64,000 bases of DNA from NCBI GenBank assembly GCA_016946835.1, contig JACVTC010000025.1:1452501-1516500 (forward strand), given 5' to 3'. Below are positions 31,128 through 45,489 of this stretch, piece after piece (positions within the stretch are counted from its first letter, which is position 1; the number at the start of each line of letters is the position of its first letter). The translations under genes were made by a program, and so were the position numbers. The notes below the pieces were generated by a model that did not search any database, was not told where the DNA came from, and worked only from the letters and a program-made list of their open reading frames with translations. Source of the stretch: Neocallimastix lanati (nom. inval.) (taxonomy: Eukaryota > Neocallimastigomycota > Neocallimastigomycetes > Neocallimastigales > Neocallimastigaceae).

Positions 31128-32508
31128 TTATTCATTTTGTTTTGGAATAGCTGGATATTCTGAACCTTCGAAATTTAATTTTCCATTATTATAGAGATCA
31201 TCTAAAATTTGTTCTAATTTTGAAGATACACCTTTACATCCTGTAAAAATTTAAGATATATATAAATATTTAAAATAATTAAAAATTTTTTTTAAATTTT
31301 TATAATTATTATTATTTATTTTTGATTATTTTAATCTTTTTTGACTATTAATTTTTTTATAAGCATCATACCATTTGTAACTTTTTGTGCCCATGAGAAA
31401 TACTGTTGAGCTCTTTCAAGAGTCCTTAATTATAAAAATTTAAAACAATTTGATTAAGAAACAATAAAAAAAATTAATTAATAATACTTATTAATATTAT
31501 TTAATATATTTAAAAAATAGCTCTTATAATATTAAAATATGTTCAAATTAGTATTTACCATCCTACTGGAATAGATCTTTGAAGGTCTCTTAAATTATAA
31601 ATTTTATCAGCCATTTTAACAGCTTTACCTCTTTCAGATTTATGTGGTGCATTAACAATTTGTAATCTTTACCATAAGAAAATAAATATATATTTATTTA
31701 GAAAAAAAAAAAAAAAAAAAAACAATGAAATAATTATTAAAAATTACATGAACAATTAATAATACAAAATAAATAATTATAATAATAATTATAATAATAA
31801 TATAACTTTGTTTTGTTTAGATACCTTTTTCTTTCGGCATATGGTAAAGATTTATCATCAGTAACTTCCCTTACAACAGCAGTAACATCAGAACCAAATA
31901 CTTCTGTTATCTTTGAATGAAAAATATAATCCATAAAATATTTATTATTAAAAGATAATAGATAATATTTAAAGCAATAATATAAATTAAATCCAATGTA
32001 CTTCTTCAAAAGTAGTATCAGTATCTTCAACTATATATTATAATATATATATATATATATATATTAGTATAATTGTATATAAAAAGTGCAAATTATTATA
32101 CTCTTAGAAAATAAGTACCAGTATCATGAAGAATAGCAGCTTGTATAGTAACTAAATCCTTAATATCTCCTTCGAAATATAAAATATTTGCCACCCCAAT
32201 TGGATGGTTAACTTTTTTATTTAAAATATATATATATAATTGTAATAAATGAATATTAATTATTTTAGTAAATAATTTAAATTATAAATAATAATAATAA
32301 TAAAATTATTATTATTATTATTACTATATTTAAAAAAATATAAATATTTTCTATTTATTATAATATGTATTGTAGTCATACTATATGGAGTTCCGGCGGC
32401 ATCCTTTCTTTTTTGAAAACTATGCTTAATTGCAGCAAAATTAATTGCTTTTAAAATTCCAGCCATTACAGCATCACCAGTTTCAGTACAATTAATTAAA
32501 ACGGACAT
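31128..32508 (-). CDS. HDDC3: Metazoan SpoT homologue 1 (MESH1/HDDC3), HD-domain hydrolase
   Basis: HD-domain phosphohydrolase that cleaves (p)ppGpp in vitro and acts as an NADPH phosphatase in animals. Exons 32508-32382, 32211-32119, 32030-32002, 31910-31825, 31666-31559, 31424-31372 and 31240-31128 join in phase to 202 aa (human 179). Catalytic features are conserved: RKDAAGTPYINHPIGVA, the HD pair at residues 71-72 in AAILHDTVEDTDTTFEE, EVTDDKSLPYAERKR and VKMADKIYNLRDL, whose Asp is a metal ligand. Exon 3 is a 29-nt microexon coding VEDTDTTFEE. There is no synthetase domain, so it is a hydrolase-only small enzyme. A CACGTG at 32743-32748 lies about 235 bp upstream of the start. Confidence 0.95.
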
Positions 32509-33176
32509 AATAATTTATAATTACTTTTACAATAAATTTAAAAAATGAAGGCAAAATATATATTATTTAATTTTATTTTTATAATAGTTTTATTTTTTTT
32601 AAATTACTATTTTATAAAACAATTAAGATTAAATGAGTAAAAAAAAAAAAAGAATTTTAAAAAAGATAAATAGTTTTAATGAGGTTATTATAAATACATA
32701 ATTAAAAAATAAAATAAAAAATAAATTAAAGTTATATTAACCCACGTGATATATTTTTATAATATTAACCAAAAATATATTATATATAAAATTCAAAAAA
32801 AAATTAATTTATTAAATATATAATTAAAATGATTATTCAATTTATAATCATATTAAAGATAAGATATTAAATATTAATTTTCTAGTTTAATTTTTTTTTT
32901 TTTTTTTTTTTTTTTTTTGTATGTTTTATATTTATTTTATTTTTTCTTTTTTTTAATTTTATTTTTTAATGTATTTTTTTTTTATTTTGTTTTTTGTTTT
33001 GTTTTGGTTTTTATTATTATTATTTTTTTTATTAATATATAAAAAGAAGATAGCGTAATATTATTAATAATATAATAATAGAAAATATAACAGTTTATTT
33101 TTTTTTTTTTAATTTATTCTATGGTAAATATTATTTTGAATAAAAATAGAGTTATAAAAATAATTATTTAATGTAA
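32509..33176. promoter_or_regulatory. MESH1 promoter / RIM15-like 3' flank
   Basis: Both genes read leftward. Contains CACGTG at 32743-32748, a T run at about 32889-32918 and T/G-rich stretches at 32980-33015. The E-box-like site is the only distinctive motif. Confidence 0.5.
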
Positions 33177-36100
33177 TTATAGTTTTGGTGAATTAGCAAT
33201 AGATCTATTTGTATCATCTAATGAATTATAGTTTTTATACATAAAGTTATCAAAGTTAATATTGGAATTATTAGTATAAGCATTAGAATCGTTTAATACT
33301 GGATCACAGTAATAATTGTATGTTGAATTATCTCGTTTTAAATCAGATTTATTTTCATTAGGTTCATCATTAATATTTTTCAATTCAATTATATCATTCC
33401 AACCATCATTATTAAAATTATCCCGTACTATATTTAAATATATTTTATATTGTATTTATAATTAATTATTCTATTATTAATTTAAAAAATATTATAAAAT
33501 AGTTATATTATTTACCATTAAAGTATGATGTATCTAAACAATCATTTGGTGATGGAATAAATGGTGCAGGAAGATTACGAATATTATTCCAATCCAAATC
33601 TTTATAAAAGTCATGATCTTTCATATCTGAATTAATTTTTATTAAAATTTACATTATTTATTATTATTATTTATTATTTTTTATTTATTATTATTATTAA
33701 TTATTTAATATAATTTTATTAAGAATTTTTATTAATTATATTGTTATTATATTAAATAAATAAAACAAAATATACCTGATCCTTTAAATCTTAATTTTGG
33801 GTTAGGATCTAATAAGTGTTTGATTAAATCTTTTGCATTTTCTGATATTTCTTGATCTTCTTCGTCTTCTTCAGGCCATTGGATTTCTATGTTATTTCAA
33901 CAGTTATTAAAATAATAAAATATTTATAAGAAAAAATTTTTTTTTAGCAATTTAATATATATAATTAATATTACTTAGATCAAGAATATTTCTAAAAATA
34001 AGACTTGGTGCTTCATCTGTAAATGGTGGATATCCATATAAAAATTCAAATAAACATACTCCTAGTGACCACCAATCACCTTCACAACCTAAAAAGAAAA
34101 TAAAATATAACATTTTAATATAATTTTTAATAAATAAAGATTTAAAATTTATATTTTAATTTAAAGTTCTTGTTTGTAAATCATTACCATTTCCAAAACC
34201 TAACAATAGCTATATCATTTATTTATTAATTATTCAAATTTTTTTTTTTTTTTTTTTTGTATATTTTGTTTTAATATGTGTTGTATAATTTTAAAATAAA
34301 TTTTTATTCGATTATTAATATGTAATTAGTTTTTTCCATTTTTATTTTAAAAAAAAATTATTTATATTATTTATAATACCTCTGGAGCCAAGTAATCAGG
34401 AGTTCCTAGTAAATCATTTTTATTACTTTTATTTTTATTTTCATCTGAAAATCTTTTTGAATTTTCAACTCTATCATTTCTTTTATTTGCAAATCTTTTT
34501 CGTCTTGATAATAATCTATCATCATATTTATTTAATGAACCATATCCATCATTACTATTTACAACAATTCTTGATAGACCAAAATCCTAAAATATTTTAT
34601 TTTAATTTACATATTAATTTACTTATTTATTTATATATTTTCTTATTTATTTATTTATTTATATGATAATAATAAAATAATTAAAACTAATTTTAATCAT
34701 TTTTAAAATTTACCGTTAGTTTAATATGCCCTTCTTTATTAATTAATAAATCTATTATAATATAATTTATGATAACAATAATACAATTTTAAAATATTCA
34801 ATATAATTTTTTCATTAATAATTATATCTATTTTTTCATTTTAATTTTTAATTTAAATAAATATTTACTATCTGGTTTTAAATCTCTGTGAACGATAGAA
34901 TTTTTATGGAGATATTCTAAGGCAATTGCTGTTTCAGCAATATATATTTTTGCCATGTTTTCATCAAAATATCCGAAATTATTTAATAGTGAACTTAAAT
35001 CACCTTTAAGTATAAATAAATATTATATTAATATAAAAATATATGATATCATAATAAAATTGAACATATAATTCATTATATATCTACCTCCAATTAAATA
35101 TTCCATAACCTAATATATATATTTAAAAATTATATTAAAATAATAAGAATAATAATATTATTATGGTTATGATTAATGAAATTATATTAATATACTATTA
35201 TCTTTATTATCATATTGATTTAATTTAATTATTAATAATTTATTTATTTTTCTTACCAAGTATAAATATTCTTTACTATGAAAAGCATAATATAATTTTA
35301 CAACAAATGGGTTTCGTGATAATTCTAAAACTTTTTTTTCATTTAGAACTTGACTTACCATGTTTTTTCTAATCATATCTGACTTTTTCAATACTTTTAT
35401 TGCATATAAATCCTGTGTTGCTTTTTTCCTGGAAAGATATACTTTTCTATATTTTTTTTATAATGTAATTACATTAATTTATTACTTTCATATTATTAAT
35501 ATATATAATTATATATAAAAAAAAACTAAATAAAATTATACCCATATGCACCACGGCTAATTGGTTTTATAATTTCAAAATCTTTTATACTTGGTATAGT
35601 ATTTTTTCCTATAATCTTTATGATTTAACAATTTTAATATAAACATTATATAATTCTGAATGAACATAAATTAAATATTATATATTCTTATTATTCAATA
35701 ATTATATAACATTACTTGTTTTTGTGAACCGCCAATGCTGCTGACTCTTTTATGATAATTTGCTCTTCTAATTAACTCGTTAAATAATGAGAAAAATTTC
35801 TTTGGGGAATCATCTTTTTTTATATACAAAAAAAAAAAAAAAAAAAAAAATTTAATAAATTAAAGTATTATTTAAATTTAATAATGAGGTCGATATACCA
35901 TGCTGATATATTCCAGATAATCTATTCTTTTCTGCAGAAGTTGTCGAATTAAGACTTTTTTCACTAGTACTATTTACATCTTGAGTTGATTTATCTTTAA
36001 CAATTATTGAATTCCTATGGCTTCCATCATTTACAGCGGGTATATTTATTATTCTAGTTTTATTATATTTTTTTTCTAAAGCTTTATAGGACCTAACAGC

Positions 36101-36439
36101 TTGAAGTTCATTTATTAACTTTATAGATAAATGAAAGAATTTAATTTTAAATTAGAATTAAAAAAGAAAAAAAAGTAAATATCATTAAATGCATTAATAT
36201 CTAATATAATATATTACGGTTGTTTTTAAGGATACACCAATATTATATAATTCCATGTTTGTATTTATTGGTCTTTCATCTAATATTTTTTTTAATTTTG
36301 AAGTATATCTTTCTAATCTCTCATCTTGATCATCTCGATGTTTTGATGATTTAACATCAATATCTATGAGTCTTCATTATTTAGTTAAAAATAAAAAATA
36401 TCAATAATAAAAAAAATTATTAGATTTATTATGAACTTA

Positions 36440-36484
<45 letters not shown>

Positions 36485-39400
36485 TATAATAATAATTATT
36501 AAAGATAATAATAATAATAATAATAAATAATGGAATATAAATTTATTTGATAATTTTGTAATTATTTTTAATAAATACTTTGTAAAAATTGAATCAAATT
36601 GTTCTAACATTTTACTATTTAATCCTAGTTGTTTTTTATCCTATATTAATGTAAAACAAATTATGAAAAAGGAAAATTTATAATAATATATTATTATAAA
36701 TTTATTCATTTTAATATTTAATATGTTATAAAATTATATTAATGTTCATATATATTTATTAATTACCATAAGGCACTTTAGTGATTTAAAATCACTGTAT
36801 AGTTTCTTCAGTTTTTGAGTTGATTCATATAATCTCATTTCTTGTTCTTGAATTACTGCACATACTTTAGAATGTTCACCTAAATTTTCTGCTAATATCA
36901 TTTCTTCGCATATTCTACATAAAACTGTATTTTTTGGTTTAGTATCATCTATTGTTTTTGATGAAGCACTAACAGTTTTAATTGAAGAAGTTTCTTTGTC
37001 ATGCTTTACAGTCTCATCATTAGTACCATTAATATCGTTTATATCATTAGTATCATTAGTAGTACTTTCAATTTTTTCTGACTTTTCAGTAGCAGGAGAA
37101 GATATGGTAGCTGTAGCAATAACATTAGTAGTTGATATCATAGGTGCTGTATTGTCTGTAACAGATTTTTCATTAATATCTTCAGGAGTAAAGCATTTAT
37201 ATAGAGGACTTGTTAGTACATTATTATTTGTAGATTCATTAGGACTTGTATCTCTATTATTCATGTCAAGACTATCAATTTTTCGCTCATTATCACTTTC
37301 TGTATTGCAACTTCCAGGGCAATTTGATATATGACTTGTTTTTTTTTTACTTAATGCTCTATTTAAACGACTAATACTAATCTTATTTGAATCTGATCTA
37401 CTTCTTTTATGTTTTAAACTGTTACTAATATTTTCATTACTATTACTAATACTTTCATCAGTACTATCCGTAATAGAAGCAATACTTTGTGAAGAAGAAA
37501 ATGGACTAAAAGTAGATTTTAATGTCTTAAATGATTTAATAAGCCCCATAAATCCCTTTTATAAAAATATAATTAAAAAAAATAATAATGAGAATGAAAT
37601 AGTATTTATTTTTATAATTAATATTAGTTTTTATTAATTTTTCATTTACCTTATCTTTCTTTTTATGGGATTTTTTATCAACAGTATTTCTATTTTCTTC
37701 ATTTATCGTATTATTGTCTGTTAATAAATCATTACTATTATTTATTGAAGATTCTCCTAAATGATGCTCATTTTCTATTTCACTGTCATATTCAAATTTA
37801 TCTACATAATTATAACTTTCTCTCTTTTCATGGCCTGGTATTATATATTCAACTTTAATACTATTAATTATTGGGTTTAAATTATTATTATCATTATTAT
37901 TATCGTTCTTATCATTATCATTATTATTATCATTATTATTATCACTATTATTATTTTCAGCAGTGTTAATATTTTCTTCTTTACTTATTTCTTTCTTTAT
38001 TTTCAATTCTTCGTCTTTTCCATTTTCCATATCAATTAACTTTTCTACTCCTTTTTCTATCTCTTGGTCTTGTCTATTTTCCATTTCAATTAACTTTTCT
38101 ACTCCTTTTTCTATCTCTTGGTCTTGTCTATTTTCCATTTCAATTAACTTTTCTACTCCTTTTTCTATCTCTTGGTCTTGTCTTTTTTCCATTTCAATTA
38201 ACTTTTCTACTTCTTTTTCTTTCTCTTCTTCTTTTCTATTTTCTATTTCAATTAACATTTCTACTCCTTTTTCTATCTCTTCGTTCATTATTTTTTCTTC
38301 CATTTGTTCTTTTTCATTTTCTCTTTCTTTTTTGTTTTCTTTTTCATTATCTCTTTCATTATCTTTTTCAATTTCATTACCTTCTTCAAAGTCTTGAATA
38401 CTCCTCTTTTTCGTTTCCACATAATAATTTTTATCCTCTGCAACTTCTTTAGGAACTTCAATATCTGTTGTAATTAATGATTTGTTTAATATTTTATCAA
38501 AAGATTCTTTTTTTGTTTCGTTAATTGGGTTATCAAATGATACAGATATAGATGTCTTTTTCGGTGAAGTAATACTATTAATATCACTATCTTTAGTACT
38601 AAAACTATTTGATATTAGATTTGCTTTCATTTCTTTATTTTCTATTTCATTTTCTTCATTACAGTATATCTCATCTTTTTCATCAATAGATATAAAATGA
38701 TCCATTATTGAATTTTCCCTATTTTCATTTTCTGATTTTTCTTTGAGACTATTATATGATTCATTCGATATATTTATAACATTATTTGATGTTTCTGATT
38801 CACAATATTTTTGATTATCACAGCTCATACTGTCACTTTCATTATTTAAATTAATTCCACTAATAAGTTTACTTGTTCCCTTATTATTATTGTAACTAAT
38901 TCTATTATACTTTAAATGATCAGTTTCATCATTTTCTATTTTTTCTATGGTACTGATATATTGATTATAAAATTCTGATATACGAACAACCGGTGAAAAT
39001 ACATATAAAAGTTTAGTTAAAATGTCTTCCGCTTCCGGATCGCCTACTATTAAAGATTTTTGTTCATTTATTAAATCATTTAATATTTTCATAAAATCAA
39101 TTGCTACAGAGCTTCCAATATATTTTTCGGCAGGTGTTTTTAATATATCAATAACTACTTGTTCAATTTTATATATGAGTTTTGTATGTGATGACGTAAA
39201 AATTGATGGAGGCCAACTTTTAGAATATACTTGATTTAGTCTTGGTCTTAAATAAAATTCAAAATTTTCATTTCCATTATTATTTAATCTAGAATTCCTA
39301 TTTTCATTATTTAAATTAGTAGTTATATGCTTGCTAACAGATGATTCTCTTCTAATATTATAATCATTTTTAATATTATTAAAGAGAGAATAATCCAAGT

Positions 39401-39853
39401 TTTCTAAGGAGCCATGTATTTTATTATTCTTACCATTAAGTTTACCATAAGAATTACACCCTTGCATAGATTTCCTTTTCATATTATTATTAGAATATGC
39501 TAATACTAAACAGTCCATACTATTACTAAGACGTTTATTCTCTTGTTTAAATGGAGCTAATGAATTTGCTTTATTGCTCTTTTTTATTTTTTCCTTAAAT
39601 ATATTTACGTCTTTATTCCCAAATACTTTTCGTTGATTGGAATCTTGAATTTTTAAGGATATATTGCTATGTCTAGATAATCGTTCACTACTACTATTAT
39701 TTGAAAGTGGATGTTTATATATTGATGACGTTTCCTTATTTTTATTATATGAACTTGTTCTGATTATTGGGATATCCGAATATTCTTTATTTTTTGATGT
39801 ATTTTCATTTGATCCTATATTATAACAATATTTATAAAATAATAATAATAATG

Positions 39854-39907
<54 letters not shown>

Positions 39908-42229
39908 TAAATGTATAGTTATTATTATGAAATTAATTAATATCATACATTAATAAATAAAATTATGAAACAGAAAATAATTTTTAAAAATAATATATAC
40001 CATTAAAATTATTATTGAAAAGACTACTATTACTACTAATATTACTTGTATTATAATTATTATTATTTTGATAAAGAGTTGGAAAGGAGGTGTTACTTTT
40101 AGTAGTGAGACTTTCATTACTATTATTATTAAGAATGTTATTTATATTATTATTAAGACTTTCTGTACTATCATAAACTGATTGATTATCATCATTATTA
40201 ATTGAACTATTTGAAATATTCAGTGATAATAATGAGGAATATGATGTGGAATTATTATTATAATTATATCCTAATTTATTAAGACCTTCCTCATTATCAT
40301 CATTACTATCTTTATCTTCTAACCAGATGGAATAAATTTCATAAATTTCGGAATCTGCTTTTTCTTTTGTTTCAATTAATTCTTTAATCAAGTTTTTCTT
40401 AATATTAATAGTGTAGGAAAAGGACTCATTGCCATTCTTATTTGAATAATTATCTAGAGGATCACTATATAAAATTGGATAGATTTGTTGACCATTAATA
40501 GTTGATGATCTAATATCGGACATAATATTGGAAAAGCTTATTTCCGTATATTTTTCGCTGTAACTACTACAATTACTATTTGCGATACTATTAGTAAAAT
40601 TATCAAAAATACTATTACGTTTACTTGACACCGGTATATTTTTACTTTTAGTCATCTTTATTCCATTATTCGAATTATCTATTATATTTATTATTATTTC
40701 AGTATTATTGATTTTAAATCAAAATTTATATTTAAATAATTTTATCAACAATAAATTTAAGATACTATAAAAAAAAAAAAAAAAAAAAAAGAATTTAAAA
40801 TTATGAAATTATTATTATATACCACTACAGTATTCTTCATCTATTTCTTTTTCATTTTCACTTGTTGGTGATAATATATATTGAATATCATTTTGATCAT
40901 CAAGAATAGGATTTTTTAATTTATTTGATTTACTATTATATGAATATGCTATTTATAATATATTTATGTATTATTATTCAAAAAATTAATATAATTAATA
41001 AAATTAATATTAATTTTAGTTTTAACTTTTATATATTAATATATTATTTGTTTTAAAAATATTTATTTATCTTTCTTAGTATTAATTAAGTTTTGTAAAA
41101 AAAAATTAAAGAAAAAAATACCTAACGAAGTATTTGAAGATGATTTCATGTTACTGGTATTTATATTTAAAACCATATTTGGATTTTGATTTAGATTTGG
41201 GTTTGGACTTGGAATTGAATTTGAATTTGGATTTGAATTTAGATTTAGATTTAGATTTGGACTTGGAATTGAATTTGAATTTGGATTTGGGCTTGAGCTT
41301 GCATTTGTAGTTGTATTCGTTCCAATGCTTTGATTAATTAAAAGAGTATTATTTTCATTTATGGCTTCTGAAGTGGTTTTATCATCAACACCAGTAATGG
41401 CTAACCCTTTATTACAACTCAACGAACTCGCAATCACTGATTCCGACTGTATAGCTTTATAATTATTATCAACATTACCAATAGACCGTTCACTAAACTC
41501 ATTAGTTATTGTATTATTTACATTTGATGTACTTGAATTATGACCATTATTGATATTTCTTTTAAGTAAAAATACAGGTGATGCGGGCATTGACGAATAA
41601 TCATTGTAATTTGATCTAATATTAGAATTATTATAATTTACACCATCAATTAGTGATTTTCGATTATTGTTATTGTAATTTTGAACTGATTGTTTATATA
41701 TTTTATGATTCGAAGTAGTATTAGAAATAGAATTATTTGAATTGGGACGATTACTTCTACTTAAATTATTTTGAGCTTGTGGTTGTATTTTTGGTTGAAT
41801 ATAGCTTAATCGAGGTGATTTTGACAATTTTTTTAATTGTTGAGAATAAGATCTTCTTAGTTTGGGAGCAAATGATTGTTTAATAGTTGATGATGATGCA
41901 TAAACATATTCTTGCTGTTGTTGTTGGTTCTCTACCTCACGTAGTGGTTGTATTGAGGATGATCTCTGTTTTAAATTTTGTAATGAATCATAAAAGTCCT
42001 CATCATCTTTATTTTTTTTTTCTTCTTCTAAATTTTCTAAATTTTCTATATTTTTTATTTAAATATTTTTTTTTTTTTTTGAAATTATTTAATTTTCATT
42101 TTATTAGATCAATTTAAATTTATATTAGTATTATTAAAAATATATAAATATTTAATTATAATAAAAGAAATTTAGAATAATTATTAAAAGTTATAATAAA
42201 TTCATTAAATTTATTATAATATATTATAA

Positions 42230-42262
<33 letters not shown>

Positions 42263-42420
42263 ATCAAAGATTATTTGGTTTTACTTAGTGATTTATCAAC
42301 TAAAAGTAATGATCTATAGGCATATTTTTCCAACATTAATTGCTATTAATTTAAATAATTAAAAATTACAAAAAAAAAAAAAAAAAAAAAAAGGAAAAGG
42401 AAAAAGAAAGAAATATAAAT

Positions 42421-42466
<46 letters not shown>

Positions 42467-42924
42467 TAAATAAAAATAATATTTATATTATCATTTTTTT
42501 TTAAAAATAAGAATATATATTAATTATTATATAGAGAAAATTAAAAATAAAAATATATATATAATTTAAAAATATCATAAATTAATAATTATTATTATTT
42601 TATTTGTTTGTTTAACTCTTCATAAAATTATACTTAGAGTAATAATTTGTAAATTGTAATAAAATATTACAAAATATAAAACTAAAAAATATATTTATAT
42701 ATATCAAAAAAAAAAACTAATAATAAAAAATAATAATAATAATAATAATAAAGCTCAAATAATCGAATTGTATAAACCATTTAAATAATTACATTAATAT
42801 TTCTTTCAATTGGTGTTGATGGAACGGATTGAGACACCTGAAATCTCTGTGTATCATTTACATTTACATCCGTTGTAGGAACAATTTTCAATGAAATTTT
42901 ATTTTTCTTATAGAAGTTACTCAT
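33177..42924 (-). CDS. Large AGC kinase, RIM15/CEK1 (Greatwall) family
   Basis: AGC Ser/Thr kinase of the Rim15/Cek1/Greatwall group, which in yeast drives quiescence after nutrient loss by phosphorylating endosulfines. Twenty-two exons (first 42924-42793, largest 39814-37650, last 33427-33177) join in phase to about 2226 aa. Residues 1-1360 are Asn/Ser-rich and mostly disordered, except a conserved helical block near [21 protein letters not shown] zinc-binding CRICEEM...H..VC motif (1574-1593) is typical of Rim15/IRE kinases. The kinase domain (~1814-2135) has GAYGKV, YAIK (Lys1844), HRDLKPDN (from 1936), DFG (1956) and APE (2022-2024). The activation segment is 69 residues, carrying the family's insertion in short form. 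An AGC tail ([12 protein letters not shown]) follows. I see no PAS and no response-regulator domain. Two kinase exons are only 22 nt. Confidence 0.88.
38030..38290 (-). repeat. 54-bp coding tandem repeat (18-residue units) in RIM15-like gene
   Basis: Four to five copies of an 18-residue unit such as [18 protein letters not shown] in the disordered part of the kinase. The middle copies are almost identical in DNA, so the array is young. The outer copies ([20 protein letters not shown]) have diverged. Predicted as a charged alpha helix. Confidence 0.9.
42425..42463. repeat. A homopolymer in RIM15-like intron 1
   Basis: About 38 A in the intron between the exons ending at 42793 and starting at 42342, next to an AAGGAA-rich patch. 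Confidence 0.85.
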
Positions 42925-44841
42925 TATGGATATACTGTTTATGTTATATTTAAATATATATGTTATAATATATTATATAATTGAATATTATTTGACAAAT
43001 ATTATGATAATAAAAATTGGAAAATGTATTATTTGTTTAAAATGAATGTTTGAATTCTATATAATAATTAAAGAATATATTATATTTTTCCTTATATGCA
43101 TAATAAATAGAAAATATTTATTTTTTAAAATATTTTCTTATTTTAATTATATATATATATATATTAGCTTTAACATATAATATAATAATTATAGATATAT
43201 AAGTGAGTACAATGATAGTTTGATATTATTCAATATTAAATAGTTTATCAATAATTTTAATATATTTTATTTACTAATATATATAATTAAAAAGAAATAA
43301 TAATTAATAGTTATAATTCAAAATCCTTTAAAATTCGAATATTCGAACTTTAATATATTAAAAATCCAAAAATTCAAAAGTCCAATTATAAGAAAATAAA
43401 ATAGATACTATAGAATTAAGATATATATCTATATGTTTTTGTTCATGTATATGTATATATATGTATGTTTTTAATGATATTTATATTTATATTTTGAATA
43501 ATTAATATTATATATTTTCTATTGATATATATAAAATAATTTATTATAAGGTTGAAATAATATTTATTAATAATATTTCTCCATATTTTATTCTACAAAA
43601 TATTTTCGAAGTAAATTCAAAATAAAATTTATGTAGTATATATATTATGATAATTCGTTTATTGAAGTAATATTCATTACTATTATTATTAGTATTAGTA
43701 TTAGTATTTATTTTATTTTAAATAGTCGTAGTTCTCTCATTTATTACAGATTCAACATTATAATTATTCTATTTCACAAATAATAATTTTTTTAATTATT
43801 TAAATATCAATATTCAAATACAAAAAAAAAAAAAGTTAATTTTATAATAAATTTTTAACATAATAATGATAATGATTTTTGAAATGATTAATTATATTAA
43901 ATATATTTTATAAAACATAATTTTTGTATATGTATTAAAATAAATGAAAAATATTATAAAAAAAAGGTTTATAACTTTATTTTATTTTTAATTATCTCAA
44001 AAAAAAAATAAAAATAAAAATAAAAATAAAAAAAATAAAAAATAAAAAATAAATTAAATTAAAATAATATATATATATATGTATTTATATTTTAATTCTT
44101 TATAAAATTAAATTTTAAAATAAAAAAAATATATATATATTTCTTTATAAAACGAATATAGTAAATTACATCATAGATTATATATAAATACTTTTATTAT
44201 ATTCATTTATATTAATATATTTTACATTATTTTATTATGTATTTTTAAAATATACATATAAAAGTTTAATGATAAATTCTAATTCCAATATTAATTATAT
44301 AAAGTAAATTCTTTAAAAATATAATTAAAGTTTTTTTTTTTTTTTTTATTTTATTTTTAATTATAAATAATAATTAAATAATATAATTATATTTTTAAAA
44401 AGAAAATTAAAATATATTTAAACTGAAGGTTTAAAAAATATGTAATTGTTAACCAATACCAAAAAAGTTTAGAATTTTATTTAACTCTAAATATAATAAT
44501 GTATGATAATATATATATATATAATAAAACATCATTATACATGATAATAGTTTATTAACTTTAATATTTAGTATTTATTTGGAACAATTTATATATATAT
44601 ATATTTATATATATATAAAATAAAAATTATGAAAAAAAAAAAAAAAATAAATAAAAAGTTAATAATTAATAATTATTATTTGACATATTTTTTATTTAAA
44701 TGACATTTAACATAAAAATATATAATACAAACATTTCAATTATTTTTTACTTCAATATATTAATTAATTATATAAATTAATGATTATGATAATTAAGATA
44801 TATTGTATATAAAATAAAAAGAAGAATATTTAAAGAAATTG

Positions 44842-44924
<83 letters not shown>

Positions 44925-45327
44925 TATAATAATAATAATAATAATAATAATAAAGGTATAAAACAAATATTTTAATTTTAAATGTTTATTTAATTTAAAT
45001 TATATAGTTTTTATTCTTTTATATGAATATATATATGTTAATTCTATATATTTTTATTAAGTTTAATATTAAAAAATTTGAATGTAATACCACTATTTCT
45101 ATGTCTATGTATTATTAAAATTTATTTTAAAATATAAATTTTTCTTAATTTAATATAAATACTTGATATATATAAATTATGTTATAAATATTAATAATAA
45201 AAACAAATAAAAAACAAACAAACAATAATAATAAAAAATAATAATAATAATAACAATAATAATAAACTGATTATTATAATAAATAAATTAAATTCGTAAT
45301 ATTTTTATCTTTAAGGAAATAATTAAT
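42925..45327. other. 2.4-kb intergenic region: RIM15-like promoter and PA2G4 3' flank
   Basis: Pure A/T-rich DNA. Features seen are (ATATA)n patches, AAT repeats at 44848-44953, an AAAAAT array near 44008-44053 and a CCAAT at about 44453. No open reading frame or RNA gene is supported. Confidence 0.75.
44848..44953. repeat. (AAT)n microsatellite
   Basis: About 35 AAT units with one TTA interruption near 44922. Confidence 0.95.
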
Positions 45328-45455
45328 TTATTGTTCCATTTCATTAAGAGCTTGTTGTAATGAAGATGTTTTAATAGTACGAATACTCTTTATTATTTAA
45401 ATAATAATTTAAACAAAAAAGAAAATAAAAATTTATTAATATTATTATATATATA

Positions 45456-45489
<34 letters not shown>

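Noticed and set aside
37963-38397. Plus-strand Ser/Phe-rich frame of 144 codons
   Set aside because: It is the antisense shadow of the Glu/Lys-rich 18-residue repeats.
36746-41827. Three or four separate minus-strand genes of unknown function
   Set aside because: All join in phase through GT-AG introns into one RIM15-like kinase gene with a single kinase domain at the end.
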